Assembly (NCBI GenBank): GCA_964408455.1
Contig: CAYOZN010000020.1
Span: forward strand, 39,749 to 103,748
Direction of reading: 5' to 3'
DNA from: CAYOZN01 sp964408455
GTDB lineage: Bacteria > Planctomycetota > Phycisphaerae > UBA1845 > UTPLA1
DNA length: 64,000 nt
Shown here: positions 1 through 10,559 of the stretch, piece by piece
How the letters are laid out: every line of letters starts with the position of its first letter
How positions within the stretch are numbered: position 1 is the first letter of the stretch
The notes under the pieces: generated by a model
Seen by the model: only the letters and a program-made list of their open reading frames with translations
The model's database searches: none
What the model was told of the DNA's origin: nothing
Made by a program: the position numbers and the translations under genes

Positions 1-953
1 CGCACGCTGAACACCGGTACCCGTTGAGATTCGTCGGCCGGGCCATAAAGCTGGAGCCCCGGTGCATCGGCGAGCGCCTCCAGAAAGGCCCGCGACAGCG
101 CCACGTCGTGAGCCCGGCGAGCGGCCACGGACTCATCGAGGAGCGATTCGAGCGCTGCCGACAGCCCGGCGAGGCCGATGGCATTATGGCTGCCCGGCTC
201 GTACTTGTCGGGCATGAAGTCCGGTTGCGTGGGAAGATCGCTGACCGATCCCGTGCCTCCCTCCAGCAAAGGCTGCAATTCGCCCTCACGCCCCTGCCGT
301 ATGTAGAGCGCCCCGGTGCCCAGCGGACCCAGCAGGCCCTTGTGACCCGGCACCGCCAGAAAATCGATGCAAAGCGCCTGCACGTCGATCGGCACGTGTC
401 CCGCCGTTTGCGCCGCATCCACCAGGAACGCGATGCCCATCGCCCGGGCCCGCGGCCCGATCGCCTCGATCGGCTGGAGCGTGCCGGTCACGTTGCTGCC
501 ATGATTCACCGCGATCAGCCGCGTCTCGGCGGCGACCGCGGCCAGCACATCGTCGGGATCGACGAGTCCGGTCGCCGGATCGGCCGGCACATAGCTGACC
601 GAAATATCGCCGCGCTCCGCCATGCGATTCAGCGGCCGCAGCACCGAGTTGTGCTCCATGGCGGTCGTCACGACGTGATCGCCTTCACGGAGCCAGCCCT
701 TGATCGCGAGGTTCAGCGCGCCGGTGCAGTTGAAGGTGAAGACGATGCGCTCCGGCTCCTCTGCGTTGAAGAGGTTGGCAAGCCGCCGGCGGCAGGTGGC
801 CAGCAGGTGTCCGGTCTCCAGTGCCTCGGCATAGGCCCCGCGCCCGGCAGAGGCTCCCAGGTGTTCGGCATAGGCCTGCATCGCCTTGAAGACCACCGGC
901 GGCTTGGGAAAGCTGGTGGCGGCATTGTCAGCGTAGAGGCGCGGTGCGGTCAT
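1..953 (-). CDS. Cysteine desulfurase family protein (class V aminotransferase), C-terminus cut by window edge
   Basis: I translated this from the minus strand; the frame is open from an ATG at 953 to the window edge (about 317 residues). It begins MTAPRLYADNAATSFPKPP, the typical opening of the cysteine-desulfurase-like subfamily of fold-type I PLP enzymes, followed by an SAGRGAY motif. A conserved AVPGHKGLLGP segment carries the PLP-binding lysine next to histidine, and VDAAQTAGHVPID supplies the cofactor-binding aspartate. Family members remove sulfur from cysteine or act as related lyases in the cytoplasm. The end of the protein, where the desulfurase active-site cysteine loop would lie, is outside the window, so true desulfurase activity cannot be judged. 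It is divergent from the glycosylase gene at 1107, with about 150 bp between them. Confidence 0.9.
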   Translation of the reverse strand, partial: MTAPRLYADNAATSFPKPPVVFKAMQAYAEHLGASAGRGAYAEALETGHLLATCRRRLANLFNAEEPERIVFTFNCTGALNLAIKGWLREGDHVVTTAMEHNSVLRPLNRMAERGDISVSYVPADPATGLVDPDDVLAAVAAETRLIAVNHGSNVTGTLQPIEAIGPRARAMGIAFLVDAAQTAGHVPIDVQALCIDFLAVPGHKGLLGPLGTGALYIRQGREGELQPLLEGGTGSVSDLPTQPDFMPDKYEPGSHNAIGLAGLSAALESLLDESVAARRAHDVALSRAFLEALADAPGLQLYGPADESQRVPVFSV

Positions 954-1106
954 GCCCTGAATCTCCTGCGCGTTGACCGAATGGGCCTGTCAGGCTCGAA
1001 TGCGGTATTGTACGCAACTCTGGCAAGAATCGCATCCGCGGCGACAAGGCATCAGCTACGGAGTGGCGCGGCCCCGCTTCGCCCCACCCGGCACGAAATT
1101 GGAGAC

Positions 1107-1691
1107 ATGACGACAGCTCACGCTGCCACGGCACCCGCGGAATTATTGAACAGGCGCTCTGTGAAGAAAATTGACATTAACGACGGCAGAATTCGATGCG
1201 GCTGGGCCGCACGCGACCCGATCCTTGCGGCATATCACGATCGCGAATGGGGCCAGTCCATCCGGACCGACGCCGGGCATCTCAAGCGCATGGCGCTGGA
1301 GATCTTCCAGTGCGGCCTTTCATGGAAGATCGTCCTGGTCAAGACGCCGGCCCTGGTTTCAGCATTTCACGCGTTTGATCCCAAACGCGTCGCGTCGATG
1401 AGCGCGAAGGACGTGGACCGCCTGTGCCAGAATCCCGACATTATCCGCAATCGCCGGAAGATCGAGGCAACCATCTCCAACAGCAGGGTTTTCCTGAGTC
1501 TGGCGGAACAGCACGGCTCATACAGCAAGTGGCTCAAGGCCCTGCCCGCCGGCACGGCGGACGATGTCGCGGCCCTCTATCGAACCTTCAAGACGACGTT
1601 CAGCTTCATGGGGCCGGAGACGACGAAATGCTATCTGATGGGCTGCGGCAAGATTCCGCCGCATCACGAACCGGCCTGCTTCATGGCGTGA
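1107..1691 (+). CDS. DNA-3-methyladenine glycosylase I family protein
   Basis: This 194-residue protein matches the Tag family, which excises 3-methyladenine from alkylated DNA. Visible signatures are the N-terminal RCGW and YHDREWG motifs (RCxW...YHDxEWG is typical), the EIFQCGLSWKIVL helix region and a C-terminal FMGPETTKCYLMGCG segment with the following HH. The open frame extends far upstream, but that part is antisense to the aminotransferase gene. I chose the ATG at 1107 because a GGAG lies a few bases before it and about 33 residues precede the conserved RCGW. Several family positions are less standard (IRNRRKIEATISNSR is intact), so it may be a divergent member of the adenine glycosylase family. 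Confidence 0.87.
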   Translation: MTTAHAATAPAELLNRRSVKKIDINDGRIRCGWAARDPILAAYHDREWGQSIRTDAGHLKRMALEIFQCGLSWKIVLVKTPALVSAFHAFDPKRVASMSAKDVDRLCQNPDIIRNRRKIEATISNSRVFLSLAEQHGSYSKWLKALPAGTADDVAALYRTFKTTFSFMGPETTKCYLMGCGKIPPHHEPACFMA

Positions 1692-1717
1692 GTCGCGCGT
1701 CGACGCGGCGCCGTGAT

Positions 1718-3577
1718 TCATCCACCGTTCGAACGCGGCAGCCGCAGCACAAAACGCGATAGCCGCCCGCCGTTTCTCTCGCCGCGCGTGAGCGCCAGCT
1801 GGCCGCCCAGGCACTCGGCCCAGTGCCGCGATAATGCCAGCCCCAGGCCCACGCCCCCGGTGGACCCATCGCGCGCCGGATTGCCGCGCCGGAACGGCCG
1901 GAACACCGCGCGCCGCTCGGACGGATCCACGCCGGGGCCGGCATCCTCGACGGCAAACTTCACGCAGGCCCCGTTGGCCTGTGCCGTCAGAAAAATGCGA
2001 TGATCCTCGGCCTGCTGGCTGTACTTGCACGCGTTCTCCACCAGGTTGGACAGAATCTGCTGCACGAATTCGCCGTCCGTCGTCAATGTCGTTCCGTCGG
2101 CACAGGCGTTCTCCACGATCAGCTCCTTGCCGGCGGCCCGGCAGGTCTCCCCGGTCTGGCCGCTGACCGCATCGAGCACGGCACCGGGCGACACGGGGCG
2201 CGGGTGCAGAATGGGCCGCGCGTCGCCCAGCCGCGAATAGAGCAGCACGTTCTCCACCAGCCTGCCCAGCCGGCGGGACTCGCGCTGGAGCGTCTCCACG
2301 TACCCGCTGCGCGATGCCTCGCTGGCCGCCGGGTCGGCGAGGAGATCCGAATACAGTTGAAACGACGTAAGCGGCGTGCGCAGCTCGTGTGTCACCGCGG
2401 CGGCAAACTGCATTCGCCGCTCCAAAATCGACACGTACTTCATGGCCCCGTAGGCAATGGCAATGAGCGCCAGGGCTGTGACACTCCATGCGACGATCAG
2501 GCCGTTGCGCAGACCGTCGGACAGCGAGAATGCGATGGCGGGCGGCGGCGGGAATGCCACTCTGGCCGGGATGGAGCGCAGCCGGTTCAGATCGCGAGAG
2601 TCGTGCGACTCCTCCCCGAAGATCGGCTCGATCATGGCGCCGGGAAACAACGAATCCAGTTCACGGTCCAGCATCGCCCGGAAGCGCGGCCAGTCGATCA
2701 GGACGCCTTGAATCGCGCAGTGGTCGTAATCCCTCACCGAAATACTGCGAAGCAGGGCGAGCTGAGGTTGACCTTCGGTCGTCAGACGCAGCCACACCGG
2801 CCGCATCGGCGTCCTTCTTACTTCCACGCACTCCTGCGTGCCGGATGCCTCCACGTCCTCGCGATCGTCGGCCTGGAGGTTCCGCATCATGGTCGGCAAT
2901 GGCGTGCACTGCTCACCTTCCGACGTGCTCATCTGCATGACCAGACGCCGTCCACGCCGCGCGAATTCCGCGGCGCTTCGATCGGCCGCGACCTCCGATC
3001 GCGCACCCGGATTTGGTTCCTCGGTTGAGGCATCGCCGCGCTCGAGCAGCGACAGCAGAGATCTCTCGTCGAACCGCTCCCGCAGCGATGCCATCCAGTT
3101 GGCAGCAGTTGCGCGTCGCGCCCGCTCCGATTCCGGGATCGCGTCCGCCGTCATCGCCCACTCGCCGTCTTCCGACAGCTGTGGCGAACCCCACTTCTGG
3201 GGATAAGCCACCTGAAAATGAAGCAGCATCCACTCCGGAAGTTCGAGTTTGACCAGCGGCGATTCCTGGACGACGTCGCCGCTGAACTCCAGCCGGCTAT
3301 GGACGTTGATCATTCGCGAGGACGGATAGTAATACGCCTTGTAATGCTCGATATCCCGCTCGCGCTCTTTCGCCAGCACGCTGTCGATGAAGGAATCGAC
3401 GTGCGCCGTCACCAGAAAGAGCTTGTTTTCATACTCGCGCCGGGCCACGCCTTCCGCCTCGAGTCGCTCCAGCTGCACCGCCGAGCGCGTCGCCCACACC
3501 AGCCCGCTGAGCACCAGCGCAGTCACCACCGCCAGTCCGAATATCGCGTTGCGCCTTGCCCGGGAGGGAGTCGTCAT
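1718..3577 (-). CDS. Membrane sensor histidine kinase
   Basis: This 619-residue kinase has one N-terminal membrane helix (about residues 10-30), a long extracytoplasmic sensor region of about 320 residues with no domain I recognise, and a second helix (about 357-380). A HisKA dimerisation helix follows with the phospho-acceptor in AVTHELRTPL (His397). The HATPase region (about 500-612) shows the N box NLVENACKYS, the G1 box EDAGPGVD and the G2 box GGVGLGLALSR. Its partner is the OmpR-type regulator encoded 88 bp upstream on the same strand. The signal sensed cannot be told from the sequence. Confidence 0.95.
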   Translation of the reverse strand: MTTPSRARRNAIFGLAVVTALVLSGLVWATRSAVQLERLEAEGVARREYENKLFLVTAHVDSFIDSVLAKERERDIEHYKAYYYPSSRMINVHSRLEFSGDVVQESPLVKLELPEWMLLHFQVAYPQKWGSPQLSEDGEWAMTADAIPESERARRATAANWMASLRERFDERSLLSLLERGDASTEEPNPGARSEVAADRSAAEFARRGRRLVMQMSTSEGEQCTPLPTMMRNLQADDREDVEASGTQECVEVRRTPMRPVWLRLTTEGQPQLALLRSISVRDYDHCAIQGVLIDWPRFRAMLDRELDSLFPGAMIEPIFGEESHDSRDLNRLRSIPARVAFPPPPAIAFSLSDGLRNGLIVAWSVTALALIAIAYGAMKYVSILERRMQFAAAVTHELRTPLTSFQLYSDLLADPAASEASRSGYVETLQRESRRLGRLVENVLLYSRLGDARPILHPRPVSPGAVLDAVSGQTGETCRAAGKELIVENACADGTTLTTDGEFVQQILSNLVENACKYSQQAEDHRIFLTAQANGACVKFAVEDAGPGVDPSERRAVFRPFRRGNPARDGSTGGVGLGLALSRHWAECLGGQLALTRGERNGGRLSRFVLRLPRSNGG

Positions 3578-3665
3578 TCCACCAGAACCGATTCACTATT
3601 GCCAGATGCGCAGCCGCACCGCCTGCACGGTGCCGCACTATCGACACCGTTCCGCCTTCGCCCCC

Positions 3666-4373
3666 TCACGTCGCCTCCGGACGATGGGCCAGCATGTATC
3701 CCTTGCCGCGGACGGTCGAAATATGCTCCCCCGCGTCCTCGCCGCCCGCCGCGTTCAGCTTCGCCCGCAGCCGGGCCACGTGCATGTCCACCGTGCGCGT
3801 CTCCACGCCGCCGCTCAGGCCCCACAGCCGGCCGAGCAGCTCTTCCCGCGAGATCGCCCGGCTGGCGTGGGCCGCCAGGTGCCCGAGGATGTTGCCCTCC
3901 GTCTCCGAGAGCATCTGCGTCGATGCTTCGCCCCGCACCTCGCGCCGGTTCAGGTCGACGCTCAGCGGGCCCAGTTTGAAGCGCTCCAGCGCCGCCGGTC
4001 GCTCCGGGCTGCGCCGCAGCACCGCTTCGACGCGGGCACGCAGCTCCAGCACGCTGAACGGCTTGACCACGTAGTCATCTGCCCCCGCCTCCAGCCCTGC
4101 CACGCGCTCCGATTCCGATCCCATTGCCGTCAGGATAATGATAGGCAGCGTCGAGTGCGTCTTGCGCAGCTCCCGCAGGACCGACAGTCCGTCACGCTTG
4201 GGCAGCATCAGGTCCAGCAGCACCAGCGCCACATCCGGCCGTCGCGCGACCGACAGGCCCTCCTCACCGTCGGCGGCCTCAATCGGCTCGTAACCCGCCG
4301 CGCGCAGCGCCGCCACCACACCCTGCCGGATGGCCAGATCATCCTCAATCACCGCTATACGCTGCGCATTCAA
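3666..4373 (-). CDS. OmpR-family response regulator
   Basis: This 235-residue regulator has an N-terminal receiver domain with the acidic pair in VIEDD, the phospho-acceptor aspartate in LVLLDLMLP, the switch threonine in IILTAMG and the conserved lysine in VVKPFS. A C-terminal winged-helix DNA-binding domain follows (TRTVDMHVARLRAKL and VRGKGYML are the recognition-helix and wing signatures). It is the first gene of a pair with the histidine kinase and presumably controls genes in response to that kinase. The genes regulated are unknown. Confidence 0.95.
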   Translation of the reverse strand: MNAQRIAVIEDDLAIRQGVVAALRAAGYEPIEAADGEEGLSVARRPDVALVLLDLMLPKRDGLSVLRELRKTHSTLPIIILTAMGSESERVAGLEAGADDYVVKPFSVLELRARVEAVLRRSPERPAALERFKLGPLSVDLNRREVRGEASTQMLSETEGNILGHLAAHASRAISREELLGRLWGLSGGVETRTVDMHVARLRAKLNAAGGEDAGEHISTVRGKGYMLAHRPEAT

Positions 4374-4394
4374 CGTGAGCCGCCCCGATCCCCC

Positions 4395-4449
4395 TTAATC
4401 CGTGAATCCCTCAATCCCTCAATCCCTCAATCCCTCAATCCCTTAATCC
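4395..4449. repeat. Short tandem repeat of unit AATCCCTC
   Basis: About five near-perfect 8-bp units (AATCCCTC) fill the gap between the response regulator and lepA, running up to the lepA stop codon. A shorter run of the same kind occurs near 10,104-10,125. No gene or hairpin is seen here. Confidence 0.85.
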
Positions 4450-6333
<1,884 letters not shown>

Positions 6334-6426
6334 GGCGGAATTCTATCACGCCGCGGGCAGGCGGGCGAATTGCGCAGGGCGCGTCGCGCACGTGGCAATC
6401 TCCCGTCGTTCCTGCTCGCCTGGCGC

Positions 6427-8022
6427 TTACTCCGCCTCGCCGGCCCACGAATAAATGCGACCGTCTACCGTGTTGACATCCGCCCGGACCGGTAATGCGC
6501 GCTCCAGATCATCCGCCCGCGGCGAAGCCCCCCGCCACGCCACGCGATCGAGGTACACGATGCGACCGCCAGCCGCCAACGCCGCGCGGACGTCATCGAC
6601 GGCTTTCCGAAAAGCCCCGCGTCGCGACGCATCGTTCGCACCGCCGCCGTCTTCCTGCCAGGCCTCGCGCCGGGGCAGCCAGATCGTCGGCCGGCCGGTC
6701 AACAGGTACACCGCATCCGGCGCATTACTGTAAATAGGCGTGCCGACCGGCACCGACTCCAGCGCTGCCAGCGTCGGCGACGTTCGCCACTTCCGGTCGT
6801 GATAGCCCTGACCGCCCGAGCCCGACCCCATGGCCAGCCGGTCGCTGTAATCGATCGCCCGCGGCGCCATCAGCGCGCACAATGCCACGCAGCCGGTCAG
6901 GGCGGTGGCCGCAATGGCAGGCCGCCGGCCTTCGCGCTCCCACACGTCGTAGAGGCTCAGCACCAGCAGCCAGTAGCCCAGCACGTACGGCGTGATGAAG
7001 TGCCGCACGTCGGCAAAGTCGATGGCCGGATCGAAGAACAGGCCGCTGGCGGCGTAGAACGCGAGATAGCCGCCAATCGCTCCGGCCAGAATCCATCGCC
7101 CCCGATGCCGCAGTGTCGTCAGGCCGACATCCTGACGGAATGGCAGCCGACGCGCATCGAACGCAGCCAACAATACGCAGGCCGCGGCGACCGCCAACAC
7201 CACCAGGCCAGCCGTCCTGCCCGCGAGGCCGTCCGGCAACAGCAGCCGTGCCAGAGCGCCGCCCGCATCGGCCAGCATCGTGTCATATCGCGGATACCAC
7301 GACAGCACCCGCGTGGTCGGTGCCCGGCCCTGGGCACTCAGCCAGATCATCCATCCCGCAAGTGGCAGCGCGCTCAACAAACCAAAAGCCGCGAAACGCA
7401 CCAGCCGCTGCCGCAGCGATCCAAATCCAACCAGCAGCGCGATTCCGGCGCCCGCCGCCAGACCCACGCCCGCGTAACGCGTCAACGCAGCCAGCCCGAA
7501 AAGCAGCGCCGCTCCCGCGAAACGCGCCCTGCCACCGGTGTGGCACCACTGGATCAACGCGGCCGTCGCGCAGACGCTGACGCAAAGAAAGACTGGCTCG
7601 GACCACGCCATCATGTGAATCCGCAGCAGGTTGCCGCCGCCCGCCAGCAGCATCGCGCAAAGGAATGCCAGCCAGATGCCCCGCGTCGCCGCAAAGATCA
7701 GCCGGCCCGCGACGAAAACCGTTACACCCAGACACAGCGCGTGAAGCCAGCGCACCGATACCACCGGATCGGGCCCGGCCGCATCGATCCCCGCCAGCAG
7801 CGCAGGATACAGCGGTGGCCAGAGGTCCAGCGGCCGCGGCGCGGGCGCACCCCATGGGACGACGAGCCCGTGCCCGGCGGCCAGCTCGCGGGCGGCCCCG
7901 ATGTAATGCGCCGAGTCGGCGCTGAGCCCCACGCCGTTGCGGGTCGCCACGACCACCAGCACCGTCGCCGCCGCTGCCGGCAACAACAGCGGCAGCCACA
8001 TCCATCGCCTCGTTCGCTCCAT
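6427..8022 (-). CDS. GT-C type membrane glycosyltransferase (family 39/ArnT-like)
   Basis: This 531-residue polytopic membrane protein has an N-terminal signal-anchor helix, then LSADSAHYIGAARELAAGHG. The acidic DS-Y motif in the first external loop is the expected catalytic position of GT-C (PMT/ArnT-like) enzymes. A PLYPALLAG segment and about ten further hydrophobic helices follow, then a hydrophilic C-terminal domain of about 130 residues. Such enzymes transfer sugars from lipid-phosphate donors on the outer face of the membrane. GGGAG lies about 7 bases before the ATG. It is followed upstream by a second GT-C gene in the same orientation, so the two may act together in glycan or lipid modification. 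The acceptor is unknown. Confidence 0.82.
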   Translation of the reverse strand: MERTRRWMWLPLLLPAAAATVLVVVATRNGVGLSADSAHYIGAARELAAGHGLVVPWGAPAPRPLDLWPPLYPALLAGIDAAGPDPVVSVRWLHALCLGVTVFVAGRLIFAATRGIWLAFLCAMLLAGGGNLLRIHMMAWSEPVFLCVSVCATAALIQWCHTGGRARFAGAALLFGLAALTRYAGVGLAAGAGIALLVGFGSLRQRLVRFAAFGLLSALPLAGWMIWLSAQGRAPTTRVLSWYPRYDTMLADAGGALARLLLPDGLAGRTAGLVVLAVAAACVLLAAFDARRLPFRQDVGLTTLRHRGRWILAGAIGGYLAFYAASGLFFDPAIDFADVRHFITPYVLGYWLLVLSLYDVWEREGRRPAIAATALTGCVALCALMAPRAIDYSDRLAMGSGSGGQGYHDRKWRTSPTLAALESVPVGTPIYSNAPDAVYLLTGRPTIWLPRREAWQEDGGGANDASRRGAFRKAVDDVRAALAAGGRIVYLDRVAWRGASPRADDLERALPVRADVNTVDGRIYSWAGEAE

Positions 8023-8077
8023 GTGAACTCCCGTGCGCGCACATTCGGCGCGGCGTTGGTAAACGCAGACCTGTGTA

Positions 8078-9883
8078 TCATCGGCGGGAGGGCTTGATGG
8101 GCGAGAGCCGCCAGCGCTGAACCTCGATGCGCCACTTCGGATGATGCACGCCCGGATCGATCCGGTCCTTCAGTTCGGCATCAGCGTCTTCCAAATATCG
8201 CTGCGGTTCGCCAACCCGAACATAGTACTTCTCCAGCAGGCCCCAGGCCTCCTCCCAATCCGGCTGATGCGCGAAACCCGCCGTGCGGATGCTGATTACG
8301 TCTTCGTCGACATAACGCCGCCCACAGCGTCCAAATCGATCATGAAAGGAATCCACCCAGGCCTGCGGCATCAGGTGAGCTTCCGCCGCATCGTGCTCCG
8401 ACTTCCATTCCGCTGGAGTCACAATCAGCAGTTCCCACGCGGGCGCACTCAGCGGTTTCGGCTCCGCCCGGGCGCGCTCCAATGCGACGTAGTACTTGAA
8501 GGCTGGATGCGGTCCAAGGACGCCTGGATAGACCCAGCCGGAAATCGCGTACTGCAGGTCTTTGACTACCTTTGGAAATGGATCCAGCCAGCGCCAGCTC
8601 GACCAGTGCCGCTCGTTCACCAGGTTGACGCCGCAGCCCAGCCAGCCCAGCGCCAACGCGCACACCGCCGCCAATCCAGCGCGACGATGCCAGCGTGCCG
8701 CATTCCCGCGACATGCATTTACCAATAATGCCGCCAACAGCACGCAGGCCGGACCGCTGAGCACAAGCACGTACTTATCCACCAGCGTCCGCGAGATCGT
8801 ACCGGCGGCGATGCTGCCCAGCACGACCAGCGCCAGCGGACCGATGCCGGTGACACGACACTGACGGCACAGCAGCAACGCCACCAGCACGCCGAACCCT
8901 GCCATCGGCGCCCAGACCCACCATGCCCGCGGCCCGGCCAGGTTTCCCGCCGCCAGCGTCATGCCCAGCCTCACCAGCGTGCCCAGGTGCGACGCCCCGC
9001 CGCCGGCCGACGCCGGAAACTCGGCCAGTCGATGCCAGAATGGCACGAACCACGGCGCGAACAGTGCCGCCGCCGCGACACCTCGCAGCAGCCAGGGAAC
9101 CATCGATTTGTTCCCGGCCGTCAGCCGCTGCGATTCCTCCAGTGTGGCGCCACCTACCACCGATGTGGCACCGGCTCCCATCTCTGTGGCACCGGCTCCT
9201 TTGTCTGTGGCACCGGCTTCCAGCCCTTGTGGTCCCTCCGACGCCGCACCATCTACCCTCTGTGTGGCACCTGCTATCAGCCGGCACCGCTCCCGCCAGT
9301 ACCCCGCCACCAATAGCAGCCCCACCATCACCGGCCCGAAATAATTGGTGTAACACGCCCCCGCCGCCGCCAGCACCCATGTCACCGACGCGACACCCAG
9401 GAAGTCCTGCCTCCCGCGAACTCGGTGCCCCGTGCCGTGCACGGGGTCCGCGAGGGGTCGCCGCCGGCACGCCGCCGTCGCCCACGCCAGCAGCGCCACC
9501 ATCAGGAACATCATCGCATACCAGCGCCCGGCAAATCCGAAGAACAGATGCGCCGGATGCAATGCGCACACCGCCAGCGTCGCCAGCCCCACCCGCCGGT
9601 CGAACCATGCCTCGCCGGCGGCACGGATGGCCACCAGCCCGGCCAGAAAGCACACGATGGAGAGACTCCGAAGCCCGACGGGCCCCACGCCGAAGATGCG
9701 CACCCAGCCCGATTGCAGCAGATAATACAGCGGCGGATCGGGATCGGCCCCACGCCACAATTCGCTCAGCAATTCCCCCGGAGCCAGGACGTACAGCCGG
9801 CAGCTCAGCGCCTCGTCGTCAAAAACGGTGTAATACGACGCCCCCCAGAACATGAAGGCGCCACAGCCCACAAGGGCAAGCAA
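8078..9883 (-). CDS. GT-C type membrane glycosyltransferase with repeat-encoded loop
   Basis: A polytopic membrane protein of up to 601 residues. The N-terminal FDDEALSCRLYVLAPGELL and DPDPPLYYLLQSGWVRIFG segments are typical of the glycosyltransferase 39-like (GT-C) superfamily, with the acidic catalytic pair in the first loop. About nine further helices follow. A hydrophilic stretch of about 55 residues rich in the peptide GAT (about residues 200-250) is encoded by palindrome-like repeats (9142-9284) and lies between two membrane helices. The start is uncertain: no ATG exists before the first helix, so TTG at 9883 or GTG at 9871 must be used unless the ATG at 9854 is correct. It is the upstream partner of the other GT-C gene. 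Confidence 0.75.
   Translation of the reverse strand: MLALVGCGAFMFWGASYYTVFDDEALSCRLYVLAPGELLSELWRGADPDPPLYYLLQSGWVRIFGVGPVGLRSLSIVCFLAGLVAIRAAGEAWFDRRVGLATLAVCALHPAHLFFGFAGRWYAMMFLMVALLAWATAACRRRPLADPVHGTGHRVRGRQDFLGVASVTWVLAAAGACYTNYFGPVMVGLLLVAGYWRERCRLIAGATQRVDGAASEGPQGLEAGATDKGAGATEMGAGATSVVGGATLEESQRLTAGNKSMVPWLLRGVAAAALFAPWFVPFWHRLAEFPASAGGGASHLGTLVRLGMTLAAGNLAGPRAWWVWAPMAGFGVLVALLLCRQCRVTGIGPLALVVLGSIAAGTISRTLVDKYVLVLSGPACVLLAALLVNACRGNAARWHRRAGLAAVCALALGWLGCGVNLVNERHWSSWRWLDPFPKVVKDLQYAISGWVYPGVLGPHPAFKYYVALERARAEPKPLSAPAWELLIVTPAEWKSEHDAAEAHLMPQAWVDSFHDRFGRCGRRYVDEDVISIRTAGFAHQPDWEEAWGLLEKYYVRVGEPQRYLEDADAELKDRIDPGVHHPKWRIEVQRWRLSPIKPSRR
9142..9284. repeat. Cluster of TGTGGCACCGGCT repeats inside a glycosyltransferase gene
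   Basis: Five spaced units built on TGTGGCACCGGCTCC or TGTGGCACCGGCTTCCAGCC occur at about 9142, 9162, 9184, 9205 and 9260. The reading frame is kept throughout. The same core occurs in lepA and in the imuB gene. Confidence 0.8.
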
Positions 9884-10559
9884 GGTCCAGCGATCGAGGA
9901 GTTTGCCGTCGATGATCCCGGTTTCCGTCGAGAAGAAAAACGACCGCCGCGGATTCTAAGCGGTAAACCCGGAGGCGACGAGATTCGAGGCGAATCGCGG
10001 ATGCATGACGCCGGCAGAGGAATCCCGCACGTCCACAATTCCGCCCATCGCGGCTGGAGAGACATTTCGATCGGGGGGTTCCCCGGTCCGACGGCAACCC
10101 ACCTCAATCCGTCAATCCCTTCCCCCTCGGTTGGCCCCTCCCTTCCCATCCGCCCGCCGTCGCGTCCGATCACAGAATCGGCGTTTACTGCACTGCCATC
10201 GCGATGGCCCGAAAAAGTGCGCGTGCGGCGGCCTGCCGCACGGCCGCGGCGCATCCAGACAGTCATTGAGCAGACATTTTTCCCCCTGTGGCAGACATTT
10301 TTCCATGGAAGAATGTTTCGCGCAGGGGTGTGGGAACTTGCTTTCCATGGAAAAATGTTTCGCGCAGGGGTGCGCGAACTTGATTTCCATGGAAAAATGT
10401 TTCGCGCAGGGGTGCGCGAACTTGCTTTCCATGGAAAAATGTTTCGCGCAGGAGTGCGGGAAACTTTTCACGGCCGCCGAGGCGCCGGTCCCGCCCCCAG
10501 GTCCGATCACGGCGCGACGGGGCAGCGGGGGGATGGCACCGGGCGGGGCGGGCGGCGCC
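9884..10559. other. Intergenic region without a supported gene
   Basis: Between the upstream glycosyltransferase end and the L,D-transpeptidase stop codon I see no credible gene. Long frames are open on both strands only because the 42-bp tandem repeat at 10301-10468 is a multiple of three. Near 10,060 the motif GGAGAGACATTTCGATCGGG resembles one at 62,770 (GGAGAGACATTTTTCGGGG). A short AATCC/TCAATCC run lies at 10,104-10,125. Confidence 0.7.
10301..10468. repeat. 42-bp tandem repeat, four units, each with a TTTCCATGGAAA palindrome
   Basis: The CCATGG core occurs at 10303, 10345, 10387 and 10429, exactly 42 bp apart. Each unit continues ATGTTTCGCGCAGGGGTG and ends GAACTTG. Three of the four contain the perfect 12-bp palindrome TTTCCATGGAAA. 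A partial motif (CAGACATTTTTCC) appears twice just upstream. Confidence 0.92.

Noticed and set aside
10301..10468. CRISPR-like array
   Set aside because: Units are directly adjacent with no unique spacers, and there are no cas genes nearby.
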